Below are positions 54,285 to 64,000 of a stretch of DNA of 64,000 nt, one piece after another. A program made the position numbers and the translations under genes. Location of the stretch: positions 1,054,001 to 1,118,000 of the forward strand of contig CALSFV010000011.1 in NCBI GenBank assembly GCA_943737045.1, given 5' to 3'. The notes under the pieces are model-generated. The model had not been told where the DNA came from. It ran no database searches and saw nothing but the letters and a program-made list of their open reading frames with translations. The stretch's first letter is position 1. The number at the start of each line of letters is the position of its first letter. Source of the DNA: Parapristionchus giblindavisi. Its lineage: Eukaryota > Nematoda > Chromadorea > Rhabditida > Diplogasteridae.

Positions 54285-57200
54285 ATGAGCGCTCCGACGG
54301 AAACCGACGTGTACGAGCGCTACAACCTGTAAGTTATTCTTTTCCACCCTTTGCGAGCCTTGAAGATATAGATTATTTTGCTATACAGTCCTGCAGAATC
54401 GCCCCATTCACAGGCGATCGCGGCGACACGCGGCGATCGCCATTGTCGCCATGCTCTTATGTGCTCTACTGTAAGTGTTTTAGGTGTCTCAAATACGTTT
54501 TCGATAATCTATTCTGTCATATTCATATTATGCATATGAGAAAAGAATAGAAAACTATTTGAAAATTAATGAAAATCAATTAAAAAAAAATTATCACACT
54601 ATGAAACTGGAAAAATAAATTGGAATTCTCAATTCTCCCACGCGCATTACGGTATTACACCACACCACGGTATTGCCGTGCCATATTTTTAAAATTGATT
54701 TTCATTAATTTTAAAATAGTTTTCTATTCTTTTCTCATGTGCATAATATGAATATGACAGAATAGATTATCGAAAACGTATTTGAGACACCTAAAACACT
54801 TACAGTAGAGCACATAAGAGCATGGCGACAATGGCGATCGCCGCGTGTCGCCGCGATCGCCTGTGAATGGGGCGATTCTGCAGGACTGTAATCGTGCCTA
54901 CACACGCATATGTGACAAATATGATAAAAATGAATCACTGCAGTCGTTATCTAGACAGTTTGTTTGTTTGATTTGATTCTTATGGAATCGATTTGAAGGT
55001 ACATTCTGCCGGATAAGTTATTCCTCGAACCATGCGATCGATACGGTGGAGTCAAGTCCCCGTTTCATATGGAGATCGACAGGCAATCGAATGCTATCGT
55101 ATTGAATGGTAAGATACACACAGAGATAGATAGTTTAAAATGAAACTGAAGCTGAGAAAGCGACACCTATAGTGTTAAATACAACAAAAATGTTAAATAT
55201 AACACGCCACAGGCCTTGTGTGCTATACTACAATTGGGGGTGGTGGAACACTTTTTTCTCCCCGTATACTATGGTGTAGATGAATTCTCTTTAAAAAAAA
55301 GGATCTACTTATGTATTTCTATAACAGAAAACTGATTGCGAAGAGGCCTCAGATCAAATCGTGTATCGTTTCCAGAAACAGCCACGCATCACATCCCTGT
55401 GGCGGATGCGGAGATCTTCCTCATCTACGGTATCATCGGCACGATCCAACTGGTCTCAGGTAATCAATATACTGTTCCGACTGTATCATCATTCCTGTCT
55501 CCTCGAGATGCTAACTTCAGACTTTACAGTGGATAAGAGATCGATATTATATCGTTCCGTTTATCGATTTCTTACAATTTCCTTATCTACTTCACACAAT
55601 AATTTGTATATATAATCAGATATCGACAATAATAATACCGATTGCAGGTCAAGCTCTGATTGTGATCAAGACTGCTGAACAAGTCGGAATGCTGAATGGA
55701 CATGAGGTGTACAGGGTACGGTAGATATTATATTATAAGATATGGGAGATACTGTAAGATACGGTAGATATTATACGATACGGAGCAAAGGTTGCAGAGG
55801 GGATATATGATTTTGGTCTCGGTATTGGACAAGTGTCGTATCCCTGCCATCACAACGACTCCCAATAATAATAATAATAATAATAATTTTTTCCCGAAGA
55901 ACCGACGAATATCTTGAAATCTGTTGAGCAATTTCACATGATTATTGATTGATGGTTGTATCTCTTCGTGGACATTGAAGAGTTGTACGAAAATATTGGC
56001 CGAATTCTCACTCCCAACCGTATCTTATTTTCATTCACACTAGCAGGAACAGTTATTCAATAATCTAATTTCAATCTTGTCTACTTCTCTCATACAATAA
56101 CTTATTGTATGACACAATTTGACATGATTGAGATTAGATCGGTTTTTTTTTTGCAAAATTTACAGTTCTTTATCAAGATTAAAGGTACACCACGAAGTAA
56201 TTCTACTCGCCGCTCTGACAACACTTTCTCGTGAAAATAGAAAGCGAGAGAGCATTGTCAGAGCGGAGAGTTTCAAATTAGCTAGGGTTGCGTGCCTTCA
56301 AGAGAAAAGTTGAGTGGCTGGATCTGTATTGTTTTAGAAAATATTCCTTCTTTAGTGATACTTTTACTTTTATTGATTGTAAAGATATGAAGATGGTTGG
56401 TACGACGCTTCTAAAATTAAAAATCACTCGATAAAAAATCAATAATATTGATTTATTTCGATTAAGGTCCTCACGACGGAGATCATTCCATACAAGAAGA
56501 CGACGTTGCATTTGACCCAGAAACAAGTGAGATATTGATTTCAATAATTTTAGACACAAGAAACGTCACTCTTATATATTCCTGAATTTTTTCTTAAAAC
56601 CTTTGGGATCCCCTTCTCTTCGTTGTTCAAGAAATGTGCCTTTATTATTGTTGTTGTTTTTTTAAAAATTATTTTAATATTTTATCGATTAATTAAATAT
56701 TATCGATTGACTAAATCTTCAGGCATGGTTCAATCGTCAGTTCACAGAGATGATCCAGACTGTGCTGGGCACATCCGGATTCTACTACTCGTACACTGCT
56801 GACGTCACTCATTCACTCCAGTGGCTCTCTCAGCATGCCACAGCATCACCAACCTTCTACCAGAGCAGTCTCATTGATAGAGTACGGTAGTTTGTAGAGG
56901 GTACTGTAGCTTTGCATGGTAGAGATATATAAATTACTGTCCAGTTTTCATGACAAATTCATCCATCTCGTTTCTGGTAATTAACATTTGTATACTTAAC
57001 ATTGTACGGGTTATTTGATTGATGATCTGACAATGAGCTTGTGGTGGGTCATTTAAAATTTACCGAATGTATTATTGATTAGGAGAAATTATTGATTAAG
57101 ATTTGATTTCAGGCCGAGGAGCGATTTGTGTGGAACGGATATCTACTACAGAAGCTGAGAAGTGTACCGAATGTGAGAAAAAGATTTCTTCAATCTCTGT

Positions 57201-60200
57201 AGTTTCAGTAGAACTACTATTCATGGGCTCCGACTTGAAGCACTTTTAATGCGCCCTTCTAAATTAACTTTTTATCTTTAAAAAAATTCTGTTCCCTGTT
57301 GAATGGAGCTCCAAGTACCAAGGCCATGTATGAATAGAACCATTGCTCTGATATCACTGAGAATCAATTTCAGCATGTTTATTTATTTATTTATTTATTT
57401 ATTCCATCAAATATAAATGTTCATAATCACAAAGGGAAGAGGGGAGATGGATTTCCGTCGCTTATACGCGATTTCTGATATTATGTTTAGTTGCAATATA
57501 TTTATATCACTTGTGTACATATAGCCTAATCAGGCTCATCGCTACTGTCTGCCTCTGATGCACGGCTTCTTCGACACGGTCAATCAGCAGATTGGAGATA
57601 AGCGATTCAAGCTCATGCTCATCTCGAGACGATCCATTCAGAGGTACGGTAGATGGTGCATCATATCGATTGATTGGTTGATCTGTTGTGGTCCGCTTAT
57701 CATCTCTATATTCAAAAAAGCGGTAGAGACTGGTGCGGATTTGAATTTCTTTGGACAAGGCATTCTCCGATAATAATTTGAAACTCCGCTCTAGGGCTAC
57801 TCTTGCAAATGTTCAAATTATTGTTGAATAAATTTCTGAGTGTAGCTGACAATATGTACAATGAATTATATTCATGACTTTTCAATGCTAATAACGCATC
57901 ATCATCAGATAGAAGAAATTCCCTCAAGCTTGGATAATTAAACCCAAAATATTACTATTCAGAGCGGGTGTTCGTTTCTACAAGCGTGGCGTGAACACCG
58001 AGGGTCACTCGGCCAATTTCGTCGAAACTGAACAGATTGTGGAGGTGACCACACCGACACAAGGACAGAAGACGATCACTTCGTTCGTCCAGGTGATTAT
58101 TGATTAGTAATATTAATAATGTTAATAATAATATTTGTCATTTCTGCATAATATATGGAAACGCCCGCATAGCTGACACTTATCGATCGATATTTGATAC
58201 TTTATTGATTATTGCATATTTAGTATCGATCGATATCGATTGTTTGATGTATTGCGTGATAGGCTCCATTTGAATATCAATGCTCAAGTTAAGCCACTCA
58301 CCAACCGAAATCGCTTAAAACGACGGAACTCCATAACTCAAACGTTGCTTTCCTGCCTTCATTGATTATGGTCTAACTGATGGGCAAACAAAAACAATAA
58401 ATGATATTGTTTTTATTGATTAATTGATTGATCTTTAAAGACACGTGGATCGATTCCGCTCTTCTGGTCGCAGCGCCCTAATCTCCGCTGGCAGCCCTGT
58501 CCCGCGATGCGACCCACTGATGATCAGCTACAGGTACGGTAGGAGTGGGTTACGGTAGTGACTAAAATTTTAGACTAATAGATACGATAGGAGTGGATTA
58601 CGGTGGTGACGATTATTCGATGATTTTGTAGGCGTACGTGAAGCACTTCACGAGACAGCGTGAACACTACGGTGTCAAGCAGGTATTGATTGTTGTGTAT
58701 GGTTAATAATATTAATATTAATAATAATGATATAACCGAATTAATATTTATCACTGTGAAACAAAGGGGAAAGAGGATTGACCATTTATGTCTAGGCCTT
58801 AAAAATAGCTAGTTTATAGTTTATGCCCGTCACTTTCGCGCTTCACCAAGCTTGTTAGGCCTGTTAGAGATTTACTGTTTTGATCTCATCTTACTTGCTG
58901 TCGCATGCCGATAAACTATATTAATTGTGATAGCAATATACAGTCGCCATTTCCAAATGTGTCTTATGGAGATTAACTTGTGAAAGACAATAATCTCCAT
59001 TCATAATTGTTATCGATTGATAATTGTATATATAAATAATAGTGAGTTAATCACTCGAGAGAGTCTGTGAATAGCCTGTGAACCTGTGAAATGAGACCCT
59101 GTGAATGCGCGCTTCACCGAGCTTTGATTGGCCTGTTTGAGAAGATTTTTTTGATATGTCCGAAGATGGTGTTCGATGTTATGGTGATTAACTAGTGAAA
59201 GATAGTTTATCTACATTAATATTTATTTAATTATTTATTTATATTTATGGTTTATTGATTTATTGATTTATCGCTCCTCCAAGGTCATCGTGAATCTAGT
59301 GAACACGAAGGGCCGTGAGCGTCGTGTGGGCGGAGAGCTCGAACGGATCAGCGTACAGGCGAATCTGCCTGATGTCAGGTAGATATCTCTTCCAGGTTAC
59401 GGTAGTCTGAGGGTTACTGTACCTCCTAAACTATCATATACGACAGTACCCCTTGATTGGGGTAGTCTTGTTAGGAAGGTGGTGGTAGTGCTTGCTATAA
59501 TTCATGGTAGACATCCAGCTACAGTACCCCACCCATAGATTACGGTAGTCTTGTAAGTAGGTTCGTTATAGCCGCTCACCGTAATCCTTTTTCAGATACA
59601 ACCCGTTCGACTTCCACAAGGAGTGCCACGCGATGAACTGGGAACGCATCTCGGTGCTCAAGTCGCAGCTTCGCTCCGAGATCATCGAGTTTGGGTACGG
59701 TATCTCTGTTTATTGATTTATTGATTTCCCATACATCTTATTTATTATTGATTTTTGAGGTTCTTCATGTCATCACCCGACCAGACTCGTCGACAGACTG
59801 GCATCTACCGTACCAACTGCATGGATTGTCTCGACAGGACCAATGTTGTGAGTATTGATTTTTGGCAAATCTAGAATACAGTAGGCTAGATTTTATTGAT
59901 TGATTTGTCAGGTTCAATCGATGATCGCTCGAGAGTCGCTTACGGATCAGTTACGCGCATTGGGAATAATCTCGGGAGACAGGAAAGTGGAAGGTAGGGG
60001 TGGACTCTGTGACATTTTGACGTTTATGGTGGATAATAGTGGATAAAGAGAGTTGTAGTCTTTGAAAATTGACTCTCTTCTACTTATCTGACTCTCTCTC
60101 TCTCTCGCTTTCACACTCTCTTTCTCCGTATCTATGTCTCTCTGAATGTCTGACTCTCTCACTATCTCACACTCTCTCGCGCTACCCCATTTTCTATGCC

Positions 60201-62525
60201 TGTCTCTCATCTCTTTCCCCCCTTCAATCTTGATATCCATATTCCCTTTTCCCATTGTGTGAAAGTAGTAGAAGAACATTCTCATCTGATATTTCTGATA
60301 TCAATATTGATGTCTAGTGACGGCAGAACCTACTCTGTTTTTTTTAAACTCAAAGTTAATTGTTACTTTAAGTTGACTTTAAGTAAACTACAAGTGAAAC
60401 GTAAGCCTAAGTGGTATACTGTAATGCATTTCGTCAAATGTTCTTTCACTTGTAGTTTTAGTAAAGTCTACTTAGTGACGTATTTCAAGTACATTTTATG
60501 TTTTGAAAAAAACCCAGAGTAACCACTACTTGCTAATTTGTAATTCTCCACTCTAGCAATGGTCTCTCTGGCTTTCTCTATTTACGAAAGAGCGTTGCCA
60601 GAGTTGTGCTGTAAAACAAGCTCGCAGTTTCAAATATACTTTTGAATGAATCATGAGTTGTCGGGTCGCTGTATGCTTTTTTGAAAGCCATCCGGTCATT
60701 TGTATCTTTCTGCATTCGGTTTACTGTTGATCTCTCGAGTACTTTTTGATGTCTTTCCATTTGACCTCCAGCCAATCAATAATCGATTCTCTCTTCATTG
60801 TCAATAATGTGTTCGTGAATATACTTGACGGAATAAATAAATAAATAAATAAATAAATTGTCAGATCTACCCGAACTGGAGCGCGTCTTCAAGTTCCTGT
60901 GGGCGGACAACGGTGACGAGTGCAGCAAGCAGTACGCGGGCACTGGAGCACTCAAGGTGAGGGGGGAGATAGTATTGATTGATTTTATTTTTTTTTATAT
61001 CAAGTACTGACTAGATAAGTAATTTTTCGTTTTGCTTCTTCAGGCGGGGAGATGTTATTGATTAGAAGATACTTTCGATTGAAAGAAATTACAATGTTTT
61101 TTTTGGTTTTTTTAATGGTTTTCTGGTGCAAAAAATCCTTAAAATGAAAAATGGATGATTGACAAAGTGTGATCGATTGAGTGTCAATTATTATAATTCA
61201 ATCTACTCAATTATCGATTATACTCAGGCTGACTTCACTCGTCTGGGCAAGCGCACGTACACGGGAGCGATGAACGACGGAGTGAATGCCATCACTCGAT
61301 ACTTTAGAAACAATTTCAATGATGGATACAGACAGGTGATTGGTTTATTGATTGATTGATTGATTTCATACATTTTCGGTACCCTCGCCGTCTATTTTTA
61401 TATAGTGGGTCAATTCTCGAAATAGGGTGGGTTGATTCACAAAATTCGTTATTTTCGCATAAAAAAACGTCATTTTTAGCTTAATTTTTTATCAAGTGGC
61501 CTGAAATGGGCCTTATATAGCGGGTCAATCCTCGCACTGCGAGGGTATGGCAATGTATGATTGATTTATTTATTTATTGATTTATTTATTAGAGGACTAA
61601 AGATTACGATAGATGGGAATGGGAGTTTAGTGATTAGTAATTGTGAGCTTGATTCGGTGCTTGAATTTCGATGAAAAGATTTAGGTTTTCGAATTGAGCT
61701 GGAGAAGTCTTCCGACAAATAAACGAATTTTTTTCTGATAGTCAAGTCGAAAAATACGTTAGGAGCCTGGTCGCATTTTGGAATCTTTTTATTTGAAAAC
61801 ATTTGAGTTTCTTTGGAAACTATACCTTATTTTGAAAATCTATAACGCAGCTATTTGGCCTATGCTTGTAACCAATTACTCTAATCAAATGGTTTTAATC
61901 GATAAACTCAGGATGCGATTGATCTCTTCCTGGGCAACTTCCGTGTGAATGCGGACAATCTTCCATCGACATTCGAATCGACAATCATGACGATGGATTG
62001 GCATGGAGTGGCCATTGCTGCAGCTGCATTTGCAGCAGCCATGATCGTGCTGTGTCTGCTGATTGCCGGTGAGCTTACTGTAGGATGGTGCGGCGACGTT
62101 TGGGAAAGAGCAGAAAGGCGGTTTTTTTTTGCATTTTGCTCCTTTTCGCTTTAGAAACTTGCAACTTGAGATTGTTTGAGACGTCTGGGGTGCGTGGGAG
62201 TTTTGGCGTATCGATTTTGATCTTAGAGAAGAAGATACTGGTCTGTCATGAATACTTTGGTCTAGATCGAAGATCACTAGATCAAATTGAAAAAAAGCAA
62301 CAAAAAAATAATCTAACAAATGATTTGTTACAAATCTACTAAAGATCAGTAGATATGAAACACGCACGGTCGGGAAAGATCAAAGATCAAAGATTTATTC
62401 ATGGATTGCTTTCAGAGAACTACTCTGCTACACTCTTCTGGTTGGTTGTATTCGCCTTCTGCCTCTCCTTCATCTTCTTCAACGGCGAGGAGTTTGTCAA
62501 CGCGCCCAAACTCAAATTCGACTAG
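54285..62525 (+). CDS. sac-1: SAC1 phosphoinositide phosphatase
   Basis: Nineteen exons: 54285-54328, 54999-55108, 55376-55459, 55648-55715, 56467-56526, 56723-56881, 57113-57172, 57534-57643, 57963-58092, 58441-58533, 58632-58682, 59284-59378, 59596-59694, 59760-59847, 59912-59993, 60865-60956, 61228-61335, 61912-62068, 62416-62525. They give 599 aa with all phases matching; family members are near 590. The SAC domain shows [62 protein letters not shown] and the catalytic CX5R(T) motif CMDCLDRT (Cys about 408, Arg about 414). [19 protein letters not shown] follows. Two membrane helices (about 543-563, 567-586) end in KLKFD, which fits a KXKXX COPI retrieval signal. Known role: ER/Golgi membrane enzyme that dephosphorylates PI4P. 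All catalytic residues are present, so it is expected to be active. The start is the ATG of [14 protein letters not shown], 26 nt after a possible SL acceptor. Confidence 0.95.
54386..54888. mobile_element. 503-bp foldback element with TA duplication
   Basis: TA on both sides (54384-54385, 54889-54890). Ends CAGTCCTGCAGAATCGCCCC and the inverse. Arms of about 225 bp contain AGGCGATCGCGGCGACACGC and are nearly identical. TA duplications and CAGT ends suggest a Tc1/mariner-mobilised MITE. It occupies most of SAC1 intron 1. Confidence 0.8.
55115..55272. mobile_element. Foldback element of the ACACAGAG / AACACTTTT family
   Basis: CACACAGAGATAGATAG ... AACACTTTTTTCTCCCCGTA with GTGTTAAATACAACAAAAAT inside. 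In SAC1 intron 2. Confidence 0.5.
56181..56299. mobile_element. Family A palindromic MITE copy
   Basis: AAAGGTACACCACGAAGTAA to TTAGCTAGGGTTGCGTGCC with CATTGTCAGAGCGGAGAG. In SAC1 intron 4. Confidence 0.7.
58840..59220. repeat. Diverged tandem duplication in SAC1 intron 11
   Basis: GCGCTTCACCAAGCTTG(T) ... GGCCTGTT is repeated about 260 bp later as GCGCTTCACCGAGCTTTGAT ... GGCCTGTT. Likewise GGAGATTAACTTGTGAAAGA recurs as GGTGATTAACTAGTGAAAGA. Confidence 0.5.
60331..60522. mobile_element. Foldback element with ACTCTGTTTTT ends, copy 2
   Basis: TACTCTGTTTTTTTTAAACT ... TTTTGAAAAAAACCCAGAGT. Inner AGTAAACTACAAGTGAAACG is shared with 51326-51528. In SAC1 intron 15. Confidence 0.65.
60524..60635. 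mobile_element. Family A MITE copy
   Basis: Abuts the preceding element. GCTAATTTGTAATTCTCCAC on the left and AGCGTTGCCAGAG on the right. In SAC1 intron 15. Confidence 0.6.
61380..61550. mobile_element. Small MITE with TACCCTCGC ends
   Basis: TACCCTCGCCGTC at the left and the inverse of TACCCTCGCAGTGCG at the right. Inside are two copies of ATATAG(T/C)GGGTCAAT(T/C)CTCG in direct orientation. In SAC1 intron 17. Confidence 0.45.
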
Positions 62526-64000
62526 ACACCTATCGTACTCCTACCAGCTACCGTACCCCACCACAAACTGTAGCATACCTACCGTACCTCTATTACTACC
62601 GTATGCCTCCGTCACCACACACTGTAGTTAACCTACCGTAATCGATGCATATGTACCTTTCTAGTGCTATTGATTTTCGAGTAAATCAATTAATATTCAT
62701 CGCGTCTTAACTATCGTATATCGTAAATAGTGATTGGTTTATTGATTAGTCGAGGTTATCCTCAATTATGTACCCATACTTTCGGTGTTTTATCGTGTCT
62801 TTGTTTGTATTCATTCCTTTCCCCCGATTCATACTCAGATTTGTGCTGATATAATACAAAAAATTTATGAAACATATACATATATGTATTTGTATATTCC
62901 TATTTATTCGTATGCAACCTTTTTTTAATTATTGAGATGTAATAATACATATTTATTTATATAACAATCTGTATGTCATGGGTTGAGGAGTCGATTTTGT
63001 TGATACTGAAGGGCACTGTTTACGTGACTGGATGCAGGTCACATGAGAGGGAAAGGATGACTGGCGGAGTGCCCGAAAGATGGTCTTTGATATTTGCACC
63101 TTGATCTTTGATCTCTATCGTTTGGCCAGGTGGTGGAGGTTGTAAATTAGCCAACAAACCAGATCATCAGCAGGTTTTACGGTCTGTCCTGACATGCGAA
63201 CTTTTGTTATATGGACAGTGAGATCTTGATCAAGGTTTGTAAATCGATATTTGGTCCCTTATAGAAATGAATGAGTGAGTCGATGTTTGGCACGCACGGG
63301 GCCCCTCGTCCTTCTCTTTTTACTTCTTCTTCTTCTTCTCCACTCATACACACAGAGAAAGAGACGAGAATAACTTCGGGGATGGAGAGGTCGATATGCA
63401 GTAAAGAGAACCAGTTTCACGTTGACATCATCCTACATTATTGATTGATCGGAACTTGCCGATTATTGATTGATGTGAAAGTTATTGATTGATAGGTCGT
63501 ATAGGGCAGATCACGAGATAGTCGCATGACTTTCCTACTCAGTTTCCTCCCTCTGCCTTTTTCCTGCCTCTGCCTCTGCCTCTGCCTCTCTAACTCCATC
63601 ACTGAGTTCCAGTTGTCTATTTGTGCCTCTGTCGTCTCTCAACTGCTCTTTACCCTCTCACCTCTCTTTTCTATACACAAAATTCTATTGACTCCCCCTC
63701 TCTCGCCCATCAGTGTGTATTGGATTAACGAAAGAAGAGTACAGTTATTTTGGACCCACCGTAATCTTTCGCGTAATCACTCATTTCTGTAGGGGTACGG
63801 TATGTTGAAGAGCAATCGATAATCGTAAAATAAACTTGTGGGGTAAAACAGACGCGATAATGGTATGAAGGAGCGCAAGTTGTGCATCAATAGTATTGGT
63901 AAACTTGCACCAGAATTCTGCAGAAATAGTCTAGGCTAGAACAAAAAAAGCAACGAGACAATCATGTGATAGACGTAGGAGAAATAAAGTGCACATTTAT
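62526..64000. other. Downstream of SAC1, no gene seen
   Basis: The 3' UTR of SAC1 starts with several TACCGTA words. Further on are AGATC heptamers (about 63086-63115), ATTGATTGAT microsatellites (63440-63495) and a CTGCCT run (63555-63590). The open frame 63526-63792 lies over this low-complexity stretch and is probably not coding. Confidence 0.5.

Noticed and set aside
54735..54938. Minus-strand frame in SAC1 intron 1
   Set aside because: Covers one arm of the foldback element.
57774..57830. Additional family A copy
   Set aside because: Only a few modules (TTTGAAACTCCGCTCTAG) match; too short to call.
60060..60190. CTCTCT-rich tract as promoter element
   Set aside because: A plain pyrimidine microsatellite inside a SAC1 intron; nothing links it to transcription start.
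61885..62367. 160-codon minus-strand frame
   Set aside because: It is antisense to SAC1 exon 18 and its following intron; the sense strand has the conserved protein.

Overview
The window is nuclear DNA of a free-living-type (rhabditid, clade V-like) nematode. It carries a cuticle collagen, a nematode-type serpentine chemoreceptor and a degenerin channel. Introns are short to medium with TTTCAG-like acceptors. Several start codons lie 4-26 nt after an AG acceptor, which suggests spliced-leader trans-splicing. The species cannot be named from the sequence. Intergenic DNA is AT-rich and heavily loaded with small foldback DNA transposons.

Layout. (1) 0.87-5.7 kb, minus strand: cuticle collagen gene, 11 exons joined here, 5' exon not found. 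(2) 7.5-9.1 kb, minus: acidic, repetitive, secreted and probably GPI-anchored protein in three exons. (3) 10.3-21.0 kb, plus: complete 22-exon DEG/ENaC channel (547 aa). Intron 1 holds a Tc1-like transposon and intron 18 a 1.9 kb satellite-armed foldback element. (4) 21.0-26.9 kb: repeat-rich, with a foldback element and a dead mariner that carries two younger insertions. (5) 27.0-30.0 kb, minus: seven-helix chemoreceptor of class I/H type, with one apparent GC-AG intron. (6) 30-34.3 kb: gene-poor, one tRNA-Ser(AGA) and a copy of the degenerin gene's 3' end. (7) 34.3-48.4 kb, plus: 15-exon SLC17-like MFS transporter (472 aa). Its introns hold a LINE fragment, several foldback elements and a second tRNA-Ser on the minus strand. 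(8) 50.4-53.4 kb, minus: ELL-associated factor EAF (355 aa). (9) 54.3-62.5 kb, plus: SAC1 phosphoinositide phosphatase (599 aa) with CX5R motif, two C-terminal membrane helices and a KXKXX ending. EAF and SAC1 are head to head across about 0.9 kb.

The exon chains of the degenerin, transporter, EAF and SAC1 genes were joined by hand. Every intron is GT-AG, all phases agree, and each total is a multiple of three. I see no operon and no evident shared pathway. The genes are membrane, cuticle and transcription functions that happen to be neighbours.

The most unusual content is repeat biology. There is a family of about 20 palindromic ~110 bp elements. At least four elements have TWA target duplications (PIF/Harbinger-like). 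One 2 kb foldback element has a 4-bp duplication and an internal degenerate ORF. A tRNA-derived SINE is present in two copies. Some introns are built largely from a GATCAAA/TTTGATC heptamer.
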